Notes: generated by a model not told the origin, from the letters alone. Counted from the first letter of the stretch, positions 17,643-28,163 are shown. The stretch: 46,181 nucleotides of DNA from Chloroflexota bacterium (GCA_016191985.1 JACPVB010000130.1:1-46181), one strand, 5' to 3'. A program made the numbers and translations.

Positions 17643-18995
17643 CTATTCCACGTCCGCGTTGTTCACCTGGATCGCTTTGCTGTACCACTTGGCGCTGGAT
17701 TTGAGCGTGCGCTTCTGTGTTTCAAAATCCACGCGCACGATGCCGAAGCGTTTGGAGTAGCCGAAGCCCCATTCAAAGTTATCCAACAGGGACCAGACGA
17801 AGTATCCATTGACCGGCACACCGATGGAAATGGCTTCGTTTACCATTTTTAAATGTTCCTTGATGTAAGACAGGCGGGCGGGGTCGTCCACTTCTCCATC
17901 TGAATTCACCTCATCAGGGAAGGCCGCGCCGTTCTCAGTAATGAAAATGGACTGGAAACCGTAATCAAAATGCAGGCGTCCGAGAAGATTGTAGAGTCCT
18001 TTCGGATACACTTCCCAATCCATCTCGGTGATTGCGCCTTCACGGAACACCGTCTGAGGTTGATTTTGTTCTTCAGGGGTTATTTCCGAACGCGCGATAT
18101 TGCGGGTGTAATAGTTGACTCCCAGAAAGTCTATGGGCGCGAGGATCGTGTCCATATCGCCGGGTTGGACAAAGTCCATGGAGTTGCCAAAAGAGTTGAC
18201 AATGTCCTGAGGATAACCGCGCCCAGTCAACGGGTCGAGAAAGAAGCGGTTGATATAGCCATCCACCCAGGTGGCGGCTTTTTTATCCACAACACTGGGA
18301 GAAGCCGGCACTTGCGGAGTCAAATTCAAGGTGATGCCGACATTCGCATCTTTGACATTATCCCGAATGACGGGCACGCTGCGTCCGTGTGAAAGCAAGA
18401 GATGATGAGAAGCTGCCACGGCTTTATCCAGATCCATGTGACCGGGCGCGTGGCGTCCATCCCGATACCCAACAAAGGCGCTGACCCACGGCTCGTTTAA
18501 CGTGATCCAATTTTTAACGCGGTCTCCCAATGCGCGGGTGATGATGTCGGTATATTCGACGAAGGCATCCACCACCAAGCGGGAAGGCCACCCGCCTTCA
18601 TCTTCAAGCGCCTGCGGCAGGTCCCAGTGATACAAGGTCACATACGGAACGATGTCCGCTTCGAGCAGGCCATCGACAAGCTGGTTGTAAAAATCAATGC
18701 CTGCCTCGCTGATCTTGCCGCGTCCCTGCGGCAAAACGCGCGGCCATGCAACGGAAAAGCGATAGGCCGCGATACCAAGGCTCTTCATCAGTTTGATGTC
18801 GTCGCGCCAGAGATGATAATGGTCACAGGCTGTGTCGCCGGTATCACCGTTCAGCACTTTGCCCGGCGTGTGGCTGAAACGATCCCAGATGCTTTCGCCC
18901 CGGCCGTCTTCGTTCCACGCGCCTTCAATTTGATAGGATGCGGTCGCCACACCCCAGACGAAATCTTTTGGAAAAATAGATTTATTGTTGTTCAC
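17643..18995 (-). CDS. Glycoside hydrolase family 1 beta-glucosidase (GTG start ~18995, or upstream ATG 19028)
   Basis: FPKDFVWGVATASYQIEGAWNEDGRGESIWDRF, WITLNEPW (acid/base), IFITENGAA (nucleophile). Confidence 0.93.
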   Translation of the reverse strand: MNNNKSIFPKDFVWGVATASYQIEGAWNEDGRGESIWDRFSHTPGKVLNGDTGDTACDHYHLWRDDIKLMKSLGIAAYRFSVAWPRVLPQGRGKISEAGIDFYNQLVDGLLEADIVPYVTLYHWDLPQALEDEGGWPSRLVVDAFVEYTDIITRALGDRVKNWITLNEPWVSAFVGYRDGRHAPGHMDLDKAVAASHHLLLSHGRSVPVIRDNVKDANVGITLNLTPQVPASPSVVDKKAATWVDGYINRFFLDPLTGRGYPQDIVNSFGNSMDFVQPGDMDTILAPIDFLGVNYYTRNIARSEITPEEQNQPQTVFREGAITEMDWEVYPKGLYNLLGRLHFDYGFQSIFITENGAAFPDEVNSDGEVDDPARLSYIKEHLKMVNEAISIGVPVNGYFVWSLLDNFEWGFGYSKRFGIVRVDFETQKRTLKSSAKWYSKAIQVNNADVE

Positions 18996-19064
18996 TATAA
19001 AATTCCTGAGTTGGATTTTTTTGTGCACAAAGAGCGTTGAAAACTCAACTTTCGATATGGGTCT

Positions 19065-19124
19065 GTAGGGACACAGCGAAACGGTTTATGGTCAAAATTA
19101 TGAATCACCTCGCTGTGCCCCTAC
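19065..19124. repeat. Palindromic intergenic repeat (TAGGGGCACAGCGA)
   Basis: GTAGGGACACAGCGA ... TCGCTGTGCCCCTAC, one mismatch in 15-bp arms. Confidence 0.6.
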
Positions 19125-19137
19125 TTCTCGAACCTTT

Positions 19138-21039
19138 CTACGGACAGTCCAACCATTCCATGGGTGGACCATCCGCCGCGCCGAAAGCATAGCCATACGG
19201 AAACAAGGGGGCGGCGCAATCGGCCAGGTTGGCTGTATTATTTTTGTTGATGGGCAATTGTTCGTCCGTGCGAGGCCAGGTGTAAGGGAGTTTGCCGGTA
19301 AAAGGATAATCACCAAAAAGCACATCAGCGACACCGTCGCCTTCTGTGCCGGGCAGCCAGGCGGCCACCCATGCATCCGCGAGCGGAAATTGTTCAGTGA
19401 TGACCAGCGGGCGGCCAGAGAGAACGACAACGATCAATTTCTCACTATGGGCGCGCAGGTTCGTCAACGCCTGTATCTCCGTTTGCGAGAGGGATAGTTC
19501 CTTCGCGTCACCCACGCCCTCGGCATAGGGCCATTCACTGACAACCACAATCCCCACATCCGCTTTGCCATCGAATTCACCGCTGCGAGAATATTCCACT
19601 TTCGTATTCGGTGAAACAGCCGACTGAATACCTTGCAGGATGGTCGTTCCGGGTTGGATATCCCCGGCTTTGCCCTGCCATTCGATGGTCCAGCCGCCGC
19701 ATTGCAGACCCATGTCATCGGCTCCCTGCCCGGCAACATAGATGAAGGATGTATCCTTTGCAATGGGCAGGGCGGAGTTGTCATTTTTGAGCAGCACCAG
19801 TGACTCGCGCACTGCCTGGCGCGCCAACTCACGATGTGCATCGGAGCCGACCGTTTCGAGCAGGGTCGGGTCGGAATAAGGATGGTCGAACAGACCCAAT
19901 TCAAATTTGACGGTCAGGATGCGGCGCACAGCATCATCAATCCGCTCCATAGCAATATCACCGTTTTCGACGGCTTCTTCCATGGTATTGATGAAACGGA
20001 TGTAGTCGTACGGGACCATGTTCATGTCTACGCCTGCATTGATGCCTGTGACAATGGAGGTATAGTAATCGCTGTTGATCTGATCCATGCCGCCCCAATC
20101 GGATACAACGAATCCTTTGAAATCAAGTTCGCCTTTCAACACGTCCGTGATCCAATATTCCTGGGCGTGCATCTTGGTGCCGTTCCAACTGCTAAAGGAA
20201 ATCATCACGCTTTTTGCGCCACTCTCCACAGCGGATTGATAAGGTGGGAGAAATAAATCTCGGATGGACGCCTCGTCCAGGCGCATGTCGCCCTGGTCAA
20301 GGATATAAGGTCTGAAGATATTCTGTGTAGATGTGCCAAAGATCGTGCCTCCGTCGCCAAGAAAATGCTTGGGTGTGGCAAGCAGGTATAAGTCCTGGCC
20401 TGAAGCGGGTGCGTATCCCTCTGGCATGGATTGCAATCCCTGCAAATATGCGCTCCCTAATTCGCGCACGAGGTCGGTATCTTCGCTAAACGATTCATAC
20501 GTGCGTCCCCAGCGGATATCTTGCGGGACGGCCACCACTGGGGCGAAATTCCATTGCACGCCCGTCGCCAGCATTTCCTGCGCAGTGGCCTGCCCGATTT
20601 GGTAAACAAGGTCTGCATTCCGCGTCGCGCCCAACCCGATGGCCTGCGGAAAGACCGTCGCGCCATATAAATTTCCGTGGCCGTGAATCGCATCCGCGCC
20701 GTAAATGATGGGGATCGCCAAACGGGTCGCCAGCGCCTCGCGTTGAAAGCCGTTCACCATCTCGGCCCAATTCTCAGCAGTGTTGGTGGCCGGGCTGCCG
20801 CCCCCGCCACTCAAGATGGAGCCAATGAAATAACGGGTGATGTCGCCCGCGCGGATGCTGTTCTTTTCAACCTGAGTCATTTGGCCGATCTTTTCTTCCA
20901 ACGTCATCTGCCCAAGCAGCGCTTCGACGCGCGCTGCGACTGATTCCAATTTGCCAATTGGAGAAGGCGGCGGAGAATCCGCCCGACCACAGGCGGAGAG
21001 CAAGACAAGCAGGAGAAAAAGGATAAAGACGCGTTTCAT
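19138..21039 (-). CDS. Glycoside hydrolase family 3 lipoprotein (exported beta-glucosidase type)
   Basis: MKRVFILFLLLVLLSACGR lipobox; MTLEEKIGQMTQVEK, RWGRTYESFSEDTDL, GFVVSDWGGMDQI. Confidence 0.92.
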   Translation of the reverse strand: MKRVFILFLLLVLLSACGRADSPPPSPIGKLESVAARVEALLGQMTLEEKIGQMTQVEKNSIRAGDITRYFIGSILSGGGGSPATNTAENWAEMVNGFQREALATRLAIPIIYGADAIHGHGNLYGATVFPQAIGLGATRNADLVYQIGQATAQEMLATGVQWNFAPVVAVPQDIRWGRTYESFSEDTDLVRELGSAYLQGLQSMPEGYAPASGQDLYLLATPKHFLGDGGTIFGTSTQNIFRPYILDQGDMRLDEASIRDLFLPPYQSAVESGAKSVMISFSSWNGTKMHAQEYWITDVLKGELDFKGFVVSDWGGMDQINSDYYTSIVTGINAGVDMNMVPYDYIRFINTMEEAVENGDIAMERIDDAVRRILTVKFELGLFDHPYSDPTLLETVGSDAHRELARQAVRESLVLLKNDNSALPIAKDTSFIYVAGQGADDMGLQCGGWTIEWQGKAGDIQPGTTILQGIQSAVSPNTKVEYSRSGEFDGKADVGIVVVSEWPYAEGVGDAKELSLSQTEIQALTNLRAHSEKLIVVVLSGRPLVITEQFPLADAWVAAWLPGTEGDGVADVLFGDYPFTGKLPYTWPRTDEQLPINKNNTANLADCAAPLFPYGYAFGAADGPPMEWLDCP

Positions 21040-23516
21040 TCCAAAACGACATGGACGGTGACTTCCCGTATACCGGCTTCAGGGAGCGGAATAATATTTC
21101 CCGCAATGGGACGATGATCTATTTCGAGATGGACATTGTTATCGGGGCCGCGCCGTTCCACTTGAATCTCGTATCGGACTCCCCGGTAACTGCGCACTGC
21201 ACTGAATCCACTCCACGCGGACGGAATGACCGGCGCAACCTGCAAACCTTCATACGTCGGGCGGATTCCCAAAATCCATTGTGTGATGGCGACATAATTC
21301 CACGCGGCGGTTCCCGTCAACCATGAGTTTTTTGCTTCGCCGTGCGTGGGCGCATCCCTGCCCGCGATCATCTGGGCATAGACATACGGCTCGCATTTAT
21401 GCAATTCGCCGATCTCTTCCCGCTTCGATGGATTGATGCGAAGATAATAATCATGCGCCTTGTCTCCGCGCCCGGTCATCGCCTCCGCGATCATGATCCA
21501 CGGGTTGGTATGGCAAAAAATCCCCGCATTTTCCTTGTAACCAGGCGGGTAGGATGAAATCTCACCGAGATGCAAATAATATTGGCTGAACGCAGGCTGC
21601 TGCAAAATGATTCCATGCGGCGTGGCGAGATGCTTTTCCACCGAGTCCAGTGCCTGAACGGCACGGCCATCTTCCATACCCAGCCCTGCCATTACACACA
21701 TGCCCTGCGGCTCGATGAAGATTTTTCCTTCGTCATTTTCCTGCGACCCAAGCACATCCCCAAAATCATCGTACGCGCGGCGAAACCACTCCCCGTCCCA
21801 GCCGTGTTGCCAGATGATTGATTCCATATTCGTGGCGGCTTCGGTGTAAAAAGTTGAAGGGTGAAGGTTGAAGGTTGAACGTTCAACCTGTAACTTGTAA
21901 TTTTCAACCAGCCCTGCCATTTCCTTCGCGGCCAGCACAAACAACCCCGCAATAAAAACGCTCTCGGCAACCTTTCCTTCTTTGTTCGTGGTGGTTTGAA
22001 AAGATTGTCCCGGCGTATCCGAAAAACAATTCAAGTTCAGGCAGTCGTTCCAGTCTGCGCGGCCAATGAGCGGCAGACCATGTGGGCCGAGTCTATCGAG
22101 CGTGTATTGAATGGAACGATGTAAATGTCCGTAAAGCGTCTCTTCGGTGCCGGGTTGATTATCGTACGGCACGGCTTCTTCCAAAATTCCCCAATCGCCT
22201 GTCTCTTTGAGATAGGCCGCCACAGCCAGCACCAGCCAAAGCGGGTCATCGTTGAAATTGGAACCGACATCATTATTTCCGCGCTTGGTCAACGGCTGGT
22301 ATTGATGATAGGCCCCGCCGTTTGGCAATTGAGTCGCGGCCAAATCCAAAATCCGCTGGCGCGCCCGGTCCGGAATCATGTGCGTGAACCCAAGCAAATC
22401 CTGATTCGAATCGCGGAAGCCCATCCCGCGCCCAATGCCCGATTCAAAATATGAAGCCGAACGCGACATGTTAAACGTAATCATCACCTGATACGCGTTC
22501 CAGATATTCACCATGCGGTTCGTGTGCTCGTCGGGGGTGGTCACTTCAAACTTGCCCAGCAACCCATCCCAATATTTTTTCAACGCCTGAAACGCATCTT
22601 CCGCAACTTCAGGTTGAAGATATTTTTTTATGATTGGCAGAACCGTACCCTTGTTGATCGTTTGCGAATTCGGCGGGTCGAATTTTTCGTCAACGGGATT
22701 TTCGTGATAACCCAAAATGAAGATAATTTTTTTTCGCTCCCCCGCTTCCAAATGGATTTTGACATGCTGCGCGCCAATCGGCTGCCAGCCATGCGCCTCT
22801 GAGTCTGACGTTTGGCCTGCTTCAACAACCCAGGGAGAATCCCAGCCGCGATAGGGTCCCAGGAATGCTTCACGCTGAGTGTCGAATCCAGTCAATGGCT
22901 CGGAGCAGGCAAAGTAAGCGAAGTGATCCCGTCGCTCGCGATATTCAGTCTTGTGATAAATAACATCGTCAACGACTTCAACCTGCCCAATCGAATAATT
23001 GCGTTGGAAGTTGGAAGCGTCGTCCATTGCATCCCACAGGTTGAACTCCACTGCGGAAAATACGGATAGATTTGCAGGCGTATCGCGGCGGTTGGTGAGA
23101 GTCAACTCCCAGATTTCGAGAGTTTGCCCAAGCGGGACGAAATAACGAGTGGAAGATTCAATTCCATTTTTTTGGGAGGTGATGACTGTGTATCCCATGC
23201 CGTGACGGCACTCATACGAATCCAACAGCGTACGAGTCGGCTGCCAGGTTGGCGACCAGGTCCGGGGTCCGGAAAGATGCGGGTCTTCATCGCGCAGGTA
23301 GATGTACCGCCCACCAGAATCCAAAGGAGCATTGTTGTAGCGATAACGGGTTAATCGCCTCAGGCGCGCATCCTGATAAAAGGAATATCCGCCTGCGGTG
23401 TTGGAGATGATGCCAAAATATCCCTCGGAACCTAAATAGTTGATCCAGGGCAGTGGAGTATCGGGTCGTTCAATGACATACTCACGGTGTTCGTCGTCAA
23501 AATAACCATAACGCAT
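21036..23516 (-). CDS. Glycoside hydrolase family 94 phosphorylase (cellobiose-phosphorylase-like)
   Basis: MRYGYFDDEHREYVIERPDTPLPWINYLGSEGYFGIISNTAGGYSFYQDA, RDSNQDLLGFTHM, GRADWNDCLN (catalytic Asp). Overlaps the GH3 start by 4 nt. Confidence 0.9.
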   Translation of the reverse strand: MRYGYFDDEHREYVIERPDTPLPWINYLGSEGYFGIISNTAGGYSFYQDARLRRLTRYRYNNAPLDSGGRYIYLRDEDPHLSGPRTWSPTWQPTRTLLDSYECRHGMGYTVITSQKNGIESSTRYFVPLGQTLEIWELTLTNRRDTPANLSVFSAVEFNLWDAMDDASNFQRNYSIGQVEVVDDVIYHKTEYRERRDHFAYFACSEPLTGFDTQREAFLGPYRGWDSPWVVEAGQTSDSEAHGWQPIGAQHVKIHLEAGERKKIIFILGYHENPVDEKFDPPNSQTINKGTVLPIIKKYLQPEVAEDAFQALKKYWDGLLGKFEVTTPDEHTNRMVNIWNAYQVMITFNMSRSASYFESGIGRGMGFRDSNQDLLGFTHMIPDRARQRILDLAATQLPNGGAYHQYQPLTKRGNNDVGSNFNDDPLWLVLAVAAYLKETGDWGILEEAVPYDNQPGTEETLYGHLHRSIQYTLDRLGPHGLPLIGRADWNDCLNLNCFSDTPGQSFQTTTNKEGKVAESVFIAGLFVLAAKEMAGLVENYKLQVERSTFNLHPSTFYTEAATNMESIIWQHGWDGEWFRRAYDDFGDVLGSQENDEGKIFIEPQGMCVMAGLGMEDGRAVQALDSVEKHLATPHGIILQQPAFSQYYLHLGEISSYPPGYKENAGIFCHTNPWIMIAEAMTGRGDKAHDYYLRINPSKREEIGELHKCEPYVYAQMIAGRDAPTHGEAKNSWLTGTAAWNYVAITQWILGIRPTYEGLQVAPVIPSAWSGFSAVRSYRGVRYEIQVERRGPDNNVHLEIDHRPIAGNIIPLPEAGIREVTVHVVLE
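21850..21909. repeat. In-frame heptad repeat/palindrome inserted in the GH94 CDS
   Basis: AAGTTGAAGGGTGAAGGTTGAAGGTTGAACGTTCAACCTG...TTTTCAACC: GTTGAAG-type heptads around GGTTGAACGTTCAACC, encoding KLQVERSTFNLHPSTF. Confidence 0.65.
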
Positions 23517-23538
23517 GATGCCTCAATATGCTCCGTTG

Positions 23539-24384
23539 TTATTCTTTGATGGCGCCCATGGCGATGCCGCTGACGATGTACCTGGAGAAGATCGCGTAAA
23601 TAATGATGATCGGCACGATGGTGAAGGCAAGCCCCAGATAGATGGCTCCGTATTCAGTGCGGTATACGTCGCCGCGCAAGGTTCCCACCAGCATGGGGAG
23701 CGTATATTTTTCGATGGACGATATCAGGATGAAGGCGTTGAAGAAGTTGTTCCAGGAAGCCACGAATGCAAAAATACCCATGGTGGCCGCCCCCGGGATT
23801 GCGAGAGGCATCATGATCTTGTGGAAGATGCTCAACTCACTTGCACCGTCGATGCGCGCGGCATCGATAAGGTCCTGAATCACCATGGACTCAAGGTATT
23901 GCTTGCCAAAGAATACAGCCCCGGCATTGGAAATGAGCGGCAGGATGAGGGAGGCATAATTGTCCGTCAACCCCAGGCGGGACATGTACTGATAAAAGCC
24001 AATGATCGAAAACTGCATCGGGATCATGACCAGTACAATGATAAAGTTTGAAAATAATCTTTTCCCCTTGAATTCGTAAACCACCAGGCCGTATGCGGTC
24101 AGCAGGGAAAAGTAAACCGTGACAACCGTTGAAGCGACAGCCACGAACATACTGTTCGAGAAGCCTCTTATCAAGTCGAGTCCCTTGCTGAGCAGGAGCT
24201 TGTAGTTATCGATGAGATGCGTGCTCGGCAAAATGCTGATGCCTTGTTGAATCTGTTCGGTGGAACGTGTCGCATTTATGATCAACAACCAGATGGGGAC
24301 AATGGTGATAACCAGCAGGATGACCAGAAATAAATATACGAACACGCGCATGACGTACGTATTGAATTTGTAATTATTGAACAT
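23539..24384 (-). CDS. Carbohydrate ABC transporter permease (MalG type)
   Basis: EAA-loop region DAARIDGASELSIFHKIMMPLAIPGAATM. Confidence 0.92.
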   Translation of the reverse strand: MFNNYKFNTYVMRVFVYLFLVILLVITIVPIWLLIINATRSTEQIQQGISILPSTHLIDNYKLLLSKGLDLIRGFSNSMFVAVASTVVTVYFSLLTAYGLVVYEFKGKRLFSNFIIVLVMIPMQFSIIGFYQYMSRLGLTDNYASLILPLISNAGAVFFGKQYLESMVIQDLIDAARIDGASELSIFHKIMMPLAIPGAATMGIFAFVASWNNFFNAFILISSIEKYTLPMLVGTLRGDVYRTEYGAIYLGLAFTIVPIIIIYAIFSRYIVSGIAMGAIKE

Positions 24385-24423
24385 ATCAGCCTCTCCGAAT
24401 TATCGGTTTAAGCATTTTCAGGT

Positions 24424-25332
24424 TTATTCTTTTTCCGCTTCGCTCTTATCACGCAGGAAATAGAAAATGCCAAGCGCACAGATACTGGTCATAAAGAACA
24501 CCAGAACGCCGACGGACGAAGCGGCGGCAATATGGCCTTTACTGCTTGCAAATTTCAGGTACATGAGAATATTGTTCGTCATGATCGAACCGCCCGGGGA
24601 ACCCCTGCCATCCGTCAGAAGGTAGGGGATATCGAACATTTGCATACCGCCCACGAGCGAAGTAACAAAAATATAGATGAAAATGGGCTTTAATAATGGC
24701 ACGGTGATGCGCCAGAACATTTGGGAGGCGTTGGCACCATCCACCATGGCCGCCTCATATAAGTGAACGGGGATGGACGTCATACCCGCCATGACGATGA
24801 TAATTGTCGCACCAAACCACATCCACCACTGGATGAATATCACCAGGCCGCGGGTAATGGTTTCATCCTGTAAAAAGTGGCGGGCTTCCTCCATGAAGCC
24901 GGCCCGCACCATGAACTGGTTGACGGGGCCATAAAATGAAAACAGGCTGAAATATAATGCTGCCACCGCAGCGGGAACCAACAGGTTCGGTAAAAAGAAT
25001 AACGCTCTCCATATCCCCACAGCTTTGATCTTCAGGCGGGCATTCATAAACCATACCGATAATAACAAGGCAATTCCAAGTTGGGGTATGAAGTTCAGGA
25101 TCCATATCAACCAGGAATTTCCCACGGCATTAATAAAAACATCATCGGCAAATAACCGCTCGAAATTTTTCAAGCCTATAAAATTCCCTTCGCGCGACAT
25201 CAGCGTGTAATCCGTAAAGCTGAGGGCCAGGGTGTTGTAGACGGGATACAAGCCAAAGATAAGAAAGCCGATAATGAACGGTGTAATGAAGAGATATCCG
25301 TAATAATTACGCTTGAATTTGACGATATTCAT
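24424..25332 (-). CDS. Sugar ABC transporter permease (MalF type)
   Basis: YYGYLFITPFIIGFLIFGLYPVYNTLALSFTDY; EAAMVDGANASQMFWRITVPLLKPIF. Confidence 0.92.
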   Translation of the reverse strand: MNIVKFKRNYYGYLFITPFIIGFLIFGLYPVYNTLALSFTDYTLMSREGNFIGLKNFERLFADDVFINAVGNSWLIWILNFIPQLGIALLLSVWFMNARLKIKAVGIWRALFFLPNLLVPAAVAALYFSLFSFYGPVNQFMVRAGFMEEARHFLQDETITRGLVIFIQWWMWFGATIIIVMAGMTSIPVHLYEAAMVDGANASQMFWRITVPLLKPIFIYIFVTSLVGGMQMFDIPYLLTDGRGSPGGSIMTNNILMYLKFASSKGHIAAASSVGVLVFFMTSICALGIFYFLRDKSEAEKE

Positions 25333-25436
25333 AATGCCTCCATTAAAAGGCTGAGCACTAAAAAATGTCTCGGAATTAGGAAAGGTGGGCCAGTGAGTGA
25401 TAAGAATTCACTGGCCCACACAGTTAGAAAGTTTTA

Positions 25437-26897
25437 CTACTCAGTAACAGGCGGTTCAGGGAGGACGAGATCGGGGAATTCGTTCGCAACTGAATCCAAC
25501 CACTCCTGCCACATCTCCGCTTCGGTGATTTCGCCGAGCAGGTACCTGCCTAGCGGGTCCTGGAGAGCGCGTTGGATGGCGTCATCCGAGCCGGTCAACA
25601 GGGAACCGTTGACTTCAGGCGCTGCTTTGCCAAAGGCATCATAGTTGTTTTGACCACCCAACCATTCATACAGCGCGGAGCCGTCGAACGTGGACGTGAT
25701 CTTCTCCACAACCACCTGGCTGGAGACGAAGTCGCCGGGGGCCTGAGCTTGATCGTCCGGGGTTTCAGGGTCAATGGCCTTGAGATAGTCGTTGGTGTAA
25801 ACACCCGTGGCCCAGTTGGTGAGGTTTTCCTCATCAAGAGCAACGAACTTGATGAATTCCTTGGCCAGTTCGAGGTTCGGGCTGTCTTTCATAGCGCCCA
25901 CCCAGGTACCACCCCACTGGTAGGACATGGGGCCGTTGATCATGGCCCAGTCGCCGCCGGTATCGGTGTTATCGGTCTTGGAATTCGGGATCAACACATA
26001 CGGCAGACCCCAGGTCGGCAGGAAGTAACTAAAGACTTTCTTGCCTTTGCCGTCCGCGCCCACCAATGTGTCATTCATGCCGGCAAACCAACCTTCAGTC
26101 CATTGGGTGGCCTGGGATTCGTAGCCTTCATCGCGCATCAGCTTGGCGAATTTTACGTATTCCGTAACCTGCGGGTCAATGACCAGTTCGCCGTCAACAA
26201 TCCACGGCTGGGAGCGGTTGGCAAGGAACGGATTGAGCAGTTCTCCGGATGTGCCGACAGTGTAATAGTCTGCGTTACATTCCTGAATCTTGGCGGCGGT
26301 TTCCACAAATTTATCGAGGTCGGCGACCATAGCCTGGACTTCTTCGGGATCGTCCGTACCGAGGCATTCAGTCGCAATGCTGCGGCGATAGAAGAAAGCG
26401 CCTGGAGTGGCCTGGTATGAGTAGGCCTTTGTGACGCCATCGTCAGTGCCCACCTGAACCACAGACGGGTAGGTCTTCAGTTCTTCCGAGAGCGGAAGCA
26501 GATCGTTAAGATCAGCCAGGAAATCAGCTTCAACCCACTCTTTTACGAATGCGGCTTCCAACGCAACTACATCCGGGGCATCGGCGGTGCCAATGGCTGC
26601 CTTGAGTTTTGTTTGATATTCACCATTGGTCATGGGGATCATGGTATAGACCACATCCACATCCACGTCGGGGTGGAGGCCTTCAAAAGCAATGGCCATG
26701 GTCCGAATCTCATTTGTGAACGCCCATACATTAAGCACGGTTTTCTCAGCGACGGGTTCTTCCGAAGTTGCAACCGGTTCTTCCGAAGTTGCGACAGGTT
26801 CACTTACTGGGGCCTCAGTAGCGGTGCCGCCACACGCAGCAAGAAGCATACTAACAACCATCAGCAGGCTCAAAAGCGATAGAAAAGACTTACGCAT
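25437..26897 (-). CDS. Extracellular sugar-binding lipoprotein (ABC transporter SBP)
   Basis: MRKSFLSLLSLLMVVSMLLAACGG lipobox; family-1 SBP-like fold; linker with tandem EPVATSE repeats (DNA ~26755-26800). Confidence 0.9.
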   Translation of the reverse strand: MRKSFLSLLSLLMVVSMLLAACGGTATEAPVSEPVATSEEPVATSEEPVAEKTVLNVWAFTNEIRTMAIAFEGLHPDVDVDVVYTMIPMTNGEYQTKLKAAIGTADAPDVVALEAAFVKEWVEADFLADLNDLLPLSEELKTYPSVVQVGTDDGVTKAYSYQATPGAFFYRRSIATECLGTDDPEEVQAMVADLDKFVETAAKIQECNADYYTVGTSGELLNPFLANRSQPWIVDGELVIDPQVTEYVKFAKLMRDEGYESQATQWTEGWFAGMNDTLVGADGKGKKVFSYFLPTWGLPYVLIPNSKTDNTDTGGDWAMINGPMSYQWGGTWVGAMKDSPNLELAKEFIKFVALDEENLTNWATGVYTNDYLKAIDPETPDDQAQAPGDFVSSQVVVEKITSTFDGSALYEWLGGQNNYDAFGKAAPEVNGSLLTGSDDAIQRALQDPLGRYLLGEITEAEMWQEWLDSVANEFPDLVLPEPPVTE

Positions 26898-27050
26898 GTT
26901 CCTTCTCCTTCTAGTTTGATTTTTAATGAGTTATACTAATTTTGTGTGGAGTGATCTCCGCACAATCGTGCAGGTCTTCCTTCTCCGGGTAAAGGTGTTG
27001 GAAGGCCTGCTATTTATTTTTTCCGGTCGCCAAATCACCTCCTTTCATTT

Positions 27051-27070
27051 TCACGGTAACGTTACCGAGA
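27051..27070. promoter_or_regulatory. LacI-family operator (O1) upstream of the SBP/transporter operon
   Basis: TCACGGTAACGTTACCGAGA: palindromic CGGTAACGTTACCG core. Confidence 0.8.
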
Positions 27071-27086
27071 AAGGCAAAAAAATTCA

Positions 27087-28127
27087 TCACATCTGCTTTC
27101 CTGCTACACTCATTTCTGCCACAGCAAGGCAGGATGTGCGTTTAACCAGCTTTGTTGGAACTTTATGCACCTGAACGTCGAGCGTCTCCTTATTGGCCAT
27201 CTTGATCAGCATTTGAGTCGCGATATAGCCCATCTCGGAAAGAGACTGATCCACAGTGGTCAGACCCAGATATTTGGCCTCCGTAATATTGTCGAACCCT
27301 ACAACGGATAAGTCCTCAGGAATTCGCAAGCCCATCTCTTCCGCCGCCTGATAAACCCCAATAGCGGACATGTCATTCGCCGCAAAGATCGCGGTAGGTG
27401 GATTTTTTAATCGAAGCAATTGCAAAGCAGATGTATGCCCAGCCGCTGTGGTAAAGTCGCCAGGCACAATCAGATCTTCATCAATTTCAATCCCGGCCTG
27501 GGTAAGGGCTTCTCGATATCCCTTCAAGCGCCGTTCCGCACTGCCAATTTCAGGTCGCCCGCAGATAAAGGCAATGCGCCTGTGCCCCAGGCTTATGAGA
27601 TATTCCATCACATCCAGGGCGCCATGATAGTTGGTCCCCTGAACGGAGGGATAATTGGGGTTGATAATGTGCGGATCCACGGCGATGATAGGAGCATTGG
27701 TGATGAACTCTGCCGCAGCAGAGGCCACAATGATCACGCCATCGGTGAGTGAATTATTCAAGAGGGAAACATAATGTTGTTCGTGAAGAATCGTGCCAGT
27801 TTTGTGAATATCCCCCGTTGTATAGACTAATAGATCAAATGTTGACTCTACAATTGCGCGGTTGATGCCTTTCATCACCTCAATGGAGTATGGAAAGCCG
27901 ATGTCCGGCACCACGAGACCCAGCAGGTTCTTTCGGTGACTGCGCATGCTTCGCGCCGCCAAGTTGGAGGTGTATCCCAGCTTGCTGATGATCTCAAGGA
28001 TGCGTTCCTGGGTCTCTCCCGCTACATCTACTTTGCCGTTCAACACGCGTGAAACCGTTGAAACAGACACCCCTGCTGTTTTTGCAACATCCTGGATAGT
28101 TACCGTACGCTTTTTTTGAGTAGGCAT
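27087..28127 (-). CDS. LacI family transcriptional regulator
   Basis: TIQDVAKTAGVSVSTVSRVLNGKVDVAGETQERILEIISKLGYTSNLAARSMR HTH; periplasmic-binding-like C-terminal domain. Start could be the upstream codon at 28142. Confidence 0.93.
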   Translation of the reverse strand: MPTQKKRTVTIQDVAKTAGVSVSTVSRVLNGKVDVAGETQERILEIISKLGYTSNLAARSMRSHRKNLLGLVVPDIGFPYSIEVMKGINRAIVESTFDLLVYTTGDIHKTGTILHEQHYVSLLNNSLTDGVIIVASAAAEFITNAPIIAVDPHIINPNYPSVQGTNYHGALDVMEYLISLGHRRIAFICGRPEIGSAERRLKGYREALTQAGIEIDEDLIVPGDFTTAAGHTSALQLLRLKNPPTAIFAANDMSAIGVYQAAEEMGLRIPEDLSVVGFDNITEAKYLGLTTVDQSLSEMGYIATQMLIKMANKETLDVQVHKVPTKLVKRTSCLAVAEMSVAGKQM

Positions 28128-28163
28128 ATCAGATTTGAGCAAATTTCAGTATTTTCGGTATCG

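Noticed and set aside
25572-26420. 282-aa + strand ORF opposite the solute-binding protein
   Set aside because: Antisense shadow; the SBP frame has lipobox and expected composition.
26755-26800. 21-bp tandem repeat as CRISPR-like
   Set aside because: Contiguous in-frame coding repeat (EPVATSE) in the SBP lipoprotein linker; no spacers.
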